DNA of 64,000 nucleotides from Candidatus Micrarchaeum acidiphilum ARMAN-2 (GTDB lineage: Archaea; Micrarchaeota; Micrarchaeia; Micrarchaeales; Micrarchaeaceae), in contig GG697241.1 of NCBI GenBank assembly GCA_009387755.1, positions 248,001 to 312,000 of the forward strand, in the 5' to 3' direction. Every line of letters starts with the position of its first letter. Within the stretch, counting starts at the first letter, position 1. The notes beneath the pieces were generated by a model. The model ran no database searches, was not told the DNA's origin, and saw only the letters and a list, made by a program, of their open reading frames with translations. Positions 58,620 to 64,000 of this stretch are shown here, one piece after another. A program made the translations under genes and the position numbers.

Positions 58620-59669
58620 ATGTCGGTAGATCTGAGCAAGCTTGCAGTGCGCGAGCAGCTCGACATAGGCTCGCTCAGCGGGAAGGTAGTCGCCGTAGAT
58701 GCGTACAATGTGCTGTACCAGTTCCTTTCCATAATAAGGCAACCGGACGGATCGCTGCTCTGCGACGAAAAAGGCAACGTGACGAGCCATCTCTCCGGGC
58801 TTTTCTACAGGTCTATAGACCTGATTGCGAAAGGCGTAAACCTCGTTTACGTTTTTGACGGAATGCCATCAACCCTTAAAAAGAAGACGATAGAGGCGCG
58901 GATTTCAAGGAGGGAGAAGGCTTATGAGGCATGGCAGAAGGCGGTAGCCGAAGGCCAGGCAGAAGAGGTACGCAAGTTTGCTCAGGCGAGCACCCGCATA
59001 ACGAAGGAAATAGTGTCAAGCGCAAAGGAGCTCCTAGGCTACATGGGCATATGGTATATAAACGCGCCGAGCGAGGGCGAGGCTCAGGCCAGCTACATGT
59101 GCTCCAAAGGGATAGCCTATGCAGCAGCAAGCCAGGACTACGATACGCTGCTGTTCGGCTCCAAGAAGGTCGTGAGGAACCTGACTCTCTCTGGCCGAAG
59201 GAAGCTCCCCGGAAAGAACGTTTTCGTAAATGTAAATCCGGAAATGGTTGACCTTGATGCTACGCTCGGGTCTCTGGGTATTACGCGCCAGAAACTGATA
59301 TGGATAGGCATACTGCTCGGCACGGACTTCAATGACGGGGTAAAAGGAGTAGGCCCGAAAACCGCGCTGAAGGCGGTCAAAAGCTCAAATTCCATTACCG
59401 ATATCATAGAGTTTGCAAAGCAGAAATTCAACTACGAATTTGAAGTGGACCCGAAAGACGTTGAGGACCTGTTCATGCACCCAGAGGTCAGCGAGATAAC
59501 CGAGGCCGAACTAGGCAAGGGCGTGTCAAAGAGTCCAGACGCAGAAAAGATAATACACTTCATGTGTGCGGAGCACGGCTTCGACGAGGCTCGCGTTAGA
59601 AAATTCTCAGATGTTCTGAAGAAAGCCCGCGGGACATCTGCCCAAAAAGGCATATCCTCGTGGATGTAA
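58620..59669 (+). CDS. fen1: Flap endonuclease 1
   Basis: Structure-specific nuclease that trims 5' flaps in replication and base-excision repair. About 349 residues. Acidic catalytic sites: VVAVDAYNVLYQF, FDGMPSTLKKKT, PSEGEAQASYMCSKGIAYAAASQDYDTLLFG and GILLGTDFNDGVKGVGPKTALKAVK with the helix-hairpin-helix. C-terminus QKGISSWM is a PCNA-binding box of slightly divergent form. ATG 58620; an in-frame TTG/GTG pair upstream (58611/58614) is possible. Confidence 0.96.
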   Translation: MSVDLSKLAVREQLDIGSLSGKVVAVDAYNVLYQFLSIIRQPDGSLLCDEKGNVTSHLSGLFYRSIDLIAKGVNLVYVFDGMPSTLKKKTIEARISRREKAYEAWQKAVAEGQAEEVRKFAQASTRITKEIVSSAKELLGYMGIWYINAPSEGEAQASYMCSKGIAYAAASQDYDTLLFGSKKVVRNLTLSGRRKLPGKNVFVNVNPEMVDLDATLGSLGITRQKLIWIGILLGTDFNDGVKGVGPKTALKAVKSSNSITDIIEFAKQKFNYEFEVDPKDVEDLFMHPEVSEITEAELGKGVSKSPDAEKIIHFMCAEHGFDEARVRKFSDVLKKARGTSAQKGISSWM

Positions 59670-59671
59670 AC

Positions 59672-61570
59672 CTACATCTTGCTCAGCGGCTCAACCCCGA
59701 GTACAGTAAGCACGGCATCCATCACAACCTTAAAACACGTGACAATCTCAAGGCGGGACAGCTTTTCATCTTCGTCCTGCAGCTTGAGTATGTTTTTGTG
59801 CTCATAGAACTTGCCGAACAGCAGCGCCAGCTCTCCCGCATACTCAACCAGCAGATTTGGCTTCAGCTCTCTGCACGATCTTTCCAGGACCGTCACGCAT
59901 CCTGACATCTTCTTTACAAGCTCGAACTCCAGATCGTCTTCTATTCCGGAAACCTTTATGGTGCTCTTGTATAGCACGCCTTCATTTCCGTAGTTTTCAA
60001 GTATTCTGTTCGCCCTGGCAAACATGTACTGGCAATACGGCCCTGACCTTCCTTCAAAATTCAGTGCCGTAGCCCAAGAGAAGTTCAGCTTCTTTTCATT
60101 CGAAAGCCTGAGGAATTCGAATCTTATGGCCGCAAGAGCAACCTTTGCCGCTATGCTGGCCCTTTCTTCCTGAGAAGTTTCGAACCTTGCGCCTATGAGT
60201 CCGTATGCCCTCTCTCGCGCCTCGCGTATCAGGTCGTCAGCCGTGTAACCAAGCCACGTGCCCTTCCTCCCTGCGAGTTTTGCGCCTTCTATATCAACCA
60301 CTCCATAGGCAAGATGCTTTAGGTTCCTGGCCTTTTCCGGGTAGCCGATGCTGTCTATTACCAATCTGACAAATGACTGCTCAAAGCTCTGCCTAGTATC
60401 TATCGGATTCACAGCCATGTCCGCGTTCCCGAAATTCATTCTGCTGCCGTCCTCCGAGGTAGTGTACAGGCTGCTCCCGCCGGGCTGTTTGACGAACTCC
60501 CTGTACTTAAAGCTGTCTTCGAATATGCCGAACTTCCACATATGGAATGCGATGTCCTTCGCGACATAATCTGGAGTGCCATTGCTGCGCACAAGCACCT
60601 TAACGTTTTCCTTCAGATTCCTGAATTCCTCTGGCAAATCCTTTATCCTGTCAAAGCTTATTATTGCGCATCCTGCATATTTGCCCTCCTTCGGCCTGTC
60701 TATCACACCCTTGTCCTCCATGATCTTCATTGCCTTTTCGAAAAGCTTCTCCCTTATAATGTCGCTTTCCCAAACAAGCAGGTCATGATAGATATTGAGT
60801 TCAAAAAGCGTTTCATACTCCGCCATAACATATTTTTCTGCAGAGTCCCTGCATAGCACGGATTCGTATGTGCCATCCTGCTCCATAAGGGTCAGCACTT
60901 TGGCAATATCTTCTTTTATCTCATGGGTTTCAGCGTACTTGTTTACCTCAACATAGACCTTGCCTATCTCGTGATCAAACTTGCCGTTCGGGTTTATTTC
61001 TATGCCAAGTTCCTCAAGATGCATCAATCCCCAAACTGCCTGGGCAACTTGGAATCCAAGGTCGTCTATGTAATCCTCCCTCTCCACCTTGTATCCGCAA
61101 ACTGCATAAATGTTGGCAAGCACGTTTCCGATGAGCGCATTGCGCACCTGTCCCATGTGCAGTGGATGAACGGGGTTGGCGCTCGGCGACTCTACCACTA
61201 CTATCTTTCCAGATCCAATCGTGGATTTTACTGCGTTGCTCCCGCCCTTCAGCAGCCATTCCATCACCAAAGCCGTAAACTTTTTCCTGTCAAGGTAAAA
61301 ATTTATAAATCCATTCTCCTCCTTTACGCTTTTTACGGCTTCGATACCCCCAATCCCGGAAATTATCGAACTTGCCACATCGGCCGGCTTCCTGCTGATT
61401 GATTTGGCTATCCTAAATGCGATATTGCAGGATATGTCGCCAAAACCATCGGACAATCCAAAGGCATTGTCAAGAGCCGATTCAAATTCTGCGTAGCCTG
61501 CTTTTCGCATCGCGGACATGGTCGCATCCTTTATTGAATCTAAAACGCCTTGAAGTGGAGATGGGTCCAT
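59672..61570 (-). CDS. argS: Arginyl-tRNA synthetase
   Basis: 632 residues, class I synthetase. HIGH-type motif is PVHPLHMGQ (about 129-137), with Gln for the final His. Core follows with CGYKVEREDYIDDLGFQVAQAVWGL. The anticodon-binding DALR domain with the WATALNFEGRSGPYCQYMFAR segment ends the protein. Like many ArgRS it has no clear KMSK. Its start overlaps or abuts the Nnr stop (61572), so the two are one transcript. Confidence 0.95.
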   Translation of the reverse strand: MDPSPLQGVLDSIKDATMSAMRKAGYAEFESALDNAFGLSDGFGDISCNIAFRIAKSISRKPADVASSIISGIGGIEAVKSVKEENGFINFYLDRKKFTALVMEWLLKGGSNAVKSTIGSGKIVVVESPSANPVHPLHMGQVRNALIGNVLANIYAVCGYKVEREDYIDDLGFQVAQAVWGLMHLEELGIEINPNGKFDHEIGKVYVEVNKYAETHEIKEDIAKVLTLMEQDGTYESVLCRDSAEKYVMAEYETLFELNIYHDLLVWESDIIREKLFEKAMKIMEDKGVIDRPKEGKYAGCAIISFDRIKDLPEEFRNLKENVKVLVRSNGTPDYVAKDIAFHMWKFGIFEDSFKYREFVKQPGGSSLYTTSEDGSRMNFGNADMAVNPIDTRQSFEQSFVRLVIDSIGYPEKARNLKHLAYGVVDIEGAKLAGRKGTWLGYTADDLIREARERAYGLIGARFETSQEERASIAAKVALAAIRFEFLRLSNEKKLNFSWATALNFEGRSGPYCQYMFARANRILENYGNEGVLYKSTIKVSGIEDDLEFELVKKMSGCVTVLERSCRELKPNLLVEYAGELALLFGKFYEHKNILKLQDEDEKLSRLEIVTCFKVVMDAVLTVLGVEPLSKM

Positions 61571-61571
61571 C

Positions 61572-63116
61572 CTAAACACCAGTTATAACGTCAAAATCCT
61601 TCAGGAACGAAGGCAAGGCGTCTATTATGTCAGTAGCAACGACGTGCATGCCCTTCTCATCAAAAAGCTTGTCACCCAGATATGAATGGACATATACGCC
61701 CGCAACTGCACTTTCGAAAAGATTTTTGTGGGATGACGCAAACGCAGCTATTATGCCTGACAGCACGTCCCCGGTGCCCATCGTTGCAAGGGCAGGACTC
61801 TTTGCCCTGTTTATCTTGACAAGATCCCCGTTTGTTATTATGGTCTCATTCCCCTTAAGGACTAGGATGCAGCCGTTGTCCTTCGCGAAATCTATGGCTG
61901 CGTTTATCCTCTTGCCAAGGTCATATTTCCTTACATCTACCCCTGCCAGCGCCCTGAACTCTCCGTAATGCGGGGTTATGACCATGTTGCTGTCTATGAA
62001 ATTCTTGTACGCAGCCATCACCTTTATTGCAGTTGCGTCTATGACTATGGAATTGCGTTTTTCCTTCTCGTACTTGACGATCTCGGATACGACCTTGAAA
62101 GTTATGTTCGCCTCAGACAGGCCCGGACCTATAACAAGCGCGTTGTGCCTTATGTCCCTAAGCTTTTCCATGTCCTTTTCTCCAAAGTGCGCTTCGTTAA
62201 ATCCCTTGGCTATTATTTCCGGAGATTTCGATGAAATGGTCTCTACTATGCCGTCAGGAGCAAAAACCGTCACATATCCTGCCCCACCGCGCAAGGCCGC
62301 AATCGTGTTGTTTGCGCCAAAAGCAGAAAGCAGCGGCGCACCGCGATAATCTTCACTCCCTCCGATTATCAGCACGGATCCCCTTTCGTACTTGTTGGTG
62401 TCCATGCGCTGTTTTTCCACTGCAGCTCTCACATCTCCTGGCCCTGAAAAGAGTTCAATGCTTGCCGGAAGCCCTATGTCGACTATTATGCTGCTGTCAG
62501 CATTATATTTCCTCAGCGCTGTCTTCTGCTTGTGTATTACAAACACCTGCCTTGCCCTTATTGCAGCAATGTTGGGCGCGCCGCTGTCTGGGTCTATGCC
62601 TGAAGGTATGTCTATAGCGATCACATTCCTGCCTGCCCCGTTTACCGTCTTAATTGTTCTATAAAGCAATCCAGACAATCTGCCGACAAGGCCGATGCCT
62701 ATTATGGCGTCGACCACCACATCGCTCCATCTTAGGTGCCGCCTTATGTCATCCGGGTTGCTGTCCGTAATGCTGTCAACCTCTATCAGGTCCTTGACTA
62801 TCCTGTAGTTCATCAGCATGGCCTTATTCTTAATTCCGGAAACGTCCCCGACAATAATCACCCTTACGCTTGCATGCCCTATCAGATGCCGCGCGGCAGA
62901 CAGACCTATGGCACCCTTGCCTCCAACGCCGCATACAAAAAGTATTTTTTTATTTTTATACCTTCTTCGTAGCTCCTCAGATATGGCGTATCCTGCGTTT
63001 TCAACCATCAGCTTTTCCCCAAAACCTAGATGCTCCCCGTTCAATATAATATTATAGGTGTCGGCAGAGCCAAGCAGCTTCTTTGTGAATATTGTAAAAT
63101 CTTTTAAACCTTCCAT
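61572..63116 (-). CDS. nnr: Bifunctional NAD(P)H-hydrate epimerase/dehydratase
   Basis: Repairs hydrated NAD(P)H: N-terminal YjeF_N epimerase (about 1-225), C-terminal ADP/ATP-dependent dehydratase (about 235-514). Epimerase: VDAIIGIGLVGRLSG and VIAIDIPSGIDPDSG are present, but the nucleotide-binding loop reads GVGGKGAIG rather than the usual GNNGGDG. Dehydratase: VLIIGGSEDYRGAPLLSA, LVIGPGL, ITPHYGEF and ATMGTGDVLSGIIAAF. ATG 63116 is chosen over an upstream AT-rich extension. Confidence 0.92.
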   Translation of the reverse strand: MEGLKDFTIFTKKLLGSADTYNIILNGEHLGFGEKLMVENAGYAISEELRRRYKNKKILFVCGVGGKGAIGLSAARHLIGHASVRVIIVGDVSGIKNKAMLMNYRIVKDLIEVDSITDSNPDDIRRHLRWSDVVVDAIIGIGLVGRLSGLLYRTIKTVNGAGRNVIAIDIPSGIDPDSGAPNIAAIRARQVFVIHKQKTALRKYNADSSIIVDIGLPASIELFSGPGDVRAAVEKQRMDTNKYERGSVLIIGGSEDYRGAPLLSAFGANNTIAALRGGAGYVTVFAPDGIVETISSKSPEIIAKGFNEAHFGEKDMEKLRDIRHNALVIGPGLSEANITFKVVSEIVKYEKEKRNSIVIDATAIKVMAAYKNFIDSNMVITPHYGEFRALAGVDVRKYDLGKRINAAIDFAKDNGCILVLKGNETIITNGDLVKINRAKSPALATMGTGDVLSGIIAAFASSHKNLFESAVAGVYVHSYLGDKLFDEKGMHVVATDIIDALPSFLKDFDVITGV

Positions 63117-63164
63117 AATATTAAATATAAGTTTACAAATAAAAATACTTTGCAAGCAACTCCG
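63117..63164. promoter_or_regulatory. Divergent promoter region, nnr / AbrB-like gene
   Basis: Forty-eight AT-rich bases with AATATTAAATATAAG serving as TATA-like sequence for either strand. GGTG precedes the GTG start at 63165. Confidence 0.4.
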
Positions 63165-64000
63165 GTGATAAGAATATCAAAAGTATACAAATCAAACAAT
63201 TTCCTAATTGTAAGAATACCTTATGAAGTAGTTGAAGGGCTGAACATAAAGCCAGGAGACGAAGTCGACTTCTTCAGCTACAAAAACAAGTACTACATAT
63301 TTGCCAAAAAAAGCGACATAACCAAAATACTTACTGGTGATGAAGTCGCGCCGCGTCCTACTGCTGCAAGGCCGCAGGCAAGGCCCTCGCAGTCCCAACC
63401 CACCGAAGAAGAGCTTTCAGCCCTTAAAAAGCTAGATACTATACGGTACAACGAGCGTACAAGGGAAAAGTCCGAAAGTGTAATGACGCAGGGCGAGAAG
63501 CAGGCTTTGCAGTCCTCCATAAAAAAGGGCTATGTGGTTCCGTTCAAGGACCCCAAGACAGGTACAATAAAATACAGCATAACAAAATGGATTTATGACG
63601 AGTTTCTTATGCGTAAAAGACCTGGCCAGCAAACTGCCCAGCAGCCCGGCGCCCGCGCGCCGGCATCTGCAGCTCCGCAAGGCAGCGTACAGCATGCCCC
63701 GGATGCAGGAAGCCAAAACCAATACATAACAAACCTGCACAAGTACGGCTACGCTGTCATACCAACTGAGGCTGAGGCTTCAGAAGTGTCGCTCATGATA
63801 GAAGACGAGATACGCCACGGCATCGTTATGGGCACAAGGGCTTTCAACAAAAAGTTTTACATAGCTACAAAGAATTTCATAATAAAGAACACAACAAAAC
63901 TTCTCAACCTGATACGCACGAAACCCATGGGCGTAGGAGACATCGCCGCTGCGGCGGAACTCAACCCGGAAGGCGCTCGCGCCATACTTTATATACTTTC
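63165..64000 (+). CDS. AbrB/MazE-like N-terminal domain protein, 3' end cut by window edge
   Basis: GTG start at 63165; open to the window end (278 codons). Residues 1-50 form a swapped-hairpin AbrB-type DNA-binding domain (VIRISKVYKSNNFLIVRIPYEVV, LNIKPGDEVDFF). After a Pro/Ala/Gln linker come two similar modules of about 35 residues starting KKGYVVPFKDPKTG and HKYGYAVIPTEAEA, the second leading to a helical segment that ends in a winged-helix-like stretch (GVGDIAAAAELNPEGARAI). Probably a DNA-binding regulator; a complete C-terminus is needed to say more. Confidence 0.7.
   Translation, partial: MIRISKVYKSNNFLIVRIPYEVVEGLNIKPGDEVDFFSYKNKYYIFAKKSDITKILTGDEVAPRPTAARPQARPSQSQPTEEELSALKKLDTIRYNERTREKSESVMTQGEKQALQSSIKKGYVVPFKDPKTGTIKYSITKWIYDEFLMRKRPGQQTAQQPGARAPASAAPQGSVQHAPDAGSQNQYITNLHKYGYAVIPTEAEASEVSLMIEDEIRHGIVMGTRAFNKKFYIATKNFIIKNTTKLLNLIRTKPMGVGDIAAAAELNPEGARAILYIL

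Overview
The window is a gene-dense archaeal chromosome segment. Archaeal-type information-processing genes run throughout: RNA polymerase subunit Rpo3, eL18, eL32, eL19, eS4, NAC, the primase small subunit PriS, RNase P Rpp29, FEN1, XPF nuclease, Lhr, MBF1, DUF373, DUF424, EndoQ, KEOPS Cgi121 and Dph6. Several features point to a small-genome DPANN lineage, with Micrarchaeota (ARMAN-2-like) as the best guess: a 23S rRNA gene with no 16S or 5S beside it, broken-up ribosomal operons, tRNA introns including a non-canonical one, short proteins, and a stand-alone XPF nuclease. The lineage is an inference from gene content; no marker was compared to a database.

Layout. 1-1.5 kb (minus): rpo3, intron-bearing tRNA-Leu, eL18, uL13. 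1.6-6.8 kb: unknown protein, ThpR, CTP synthase, polysaccharide flippase, XPF nuclease. 7.0-13.9 kb (plus): uL30 and uL15 displaced from the spc operon, GT4 glycosyltransferase, coiled-coil protein, beta-CASP RNase, Lys-rich protein, tRNA-Ala, P-loop kinase, FtsJ/RlmM-like methyltransferase, NAC. 13.9-20.5 kb (mostly minus): DUF424, GT2 synthase, tRNA-Ser with an odd intron, two tandem KaiC-like ATPases, TruD and three small membrane proteins. 20.7-23.8 kb: isolated 23S rRNA gene with its own promoter and a 17-bp processing stem. 23.9-26.4 kb: two small minus-strand genes, a large regulator with an inverted-repeat operator, then a decayed tandem copy of the regulator's tail flanked by 63-bp repeats. 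26.4-35 kb: Cgi121, peroxiredoxin with a divergent Lrp regulator, a base-excision-repair group (ExoIII, EndoQ, two EndoIII), type 2 IPP isomerase, Dph6, aminotransferase. 35-46.7 kb: tRNA-Val, tRNA-Tyr and tRNA-Asp, a membrane-embedded double-AAA ATPase, MUG-type glycosylase, IlvE, Pth2, PriS, DUF373. 46.7-52.6 kb: Rpp29 followed by twelve ribosomal protein genes (uS17 to uS5). 52.7-64 kb: ferredoxin, Lhr with its phosphoesterase, M50 protease, MBF1, FEN1, ArgS, NAD(P)HX repair enzyme, and the start of an AbrB-like gene.

How the genes work together. Most serve translation (ribosome, tRNA, RNase P, tRNA and diphthamide modification) and DNA repair/replication. Several repair enzymes that act in one pathway lie within 5 kb. 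GT4, GT2 and the flippase imply surface glycan synthesis. The parts least explained by known biology are the membrane-anchored Cdc48-like ATPase, the regulator locus with its decaying duplicate, and the mRNA operon interrupted by an intron-containing tRNA. No CRISPR array, insertion sequence or prophage was seen.
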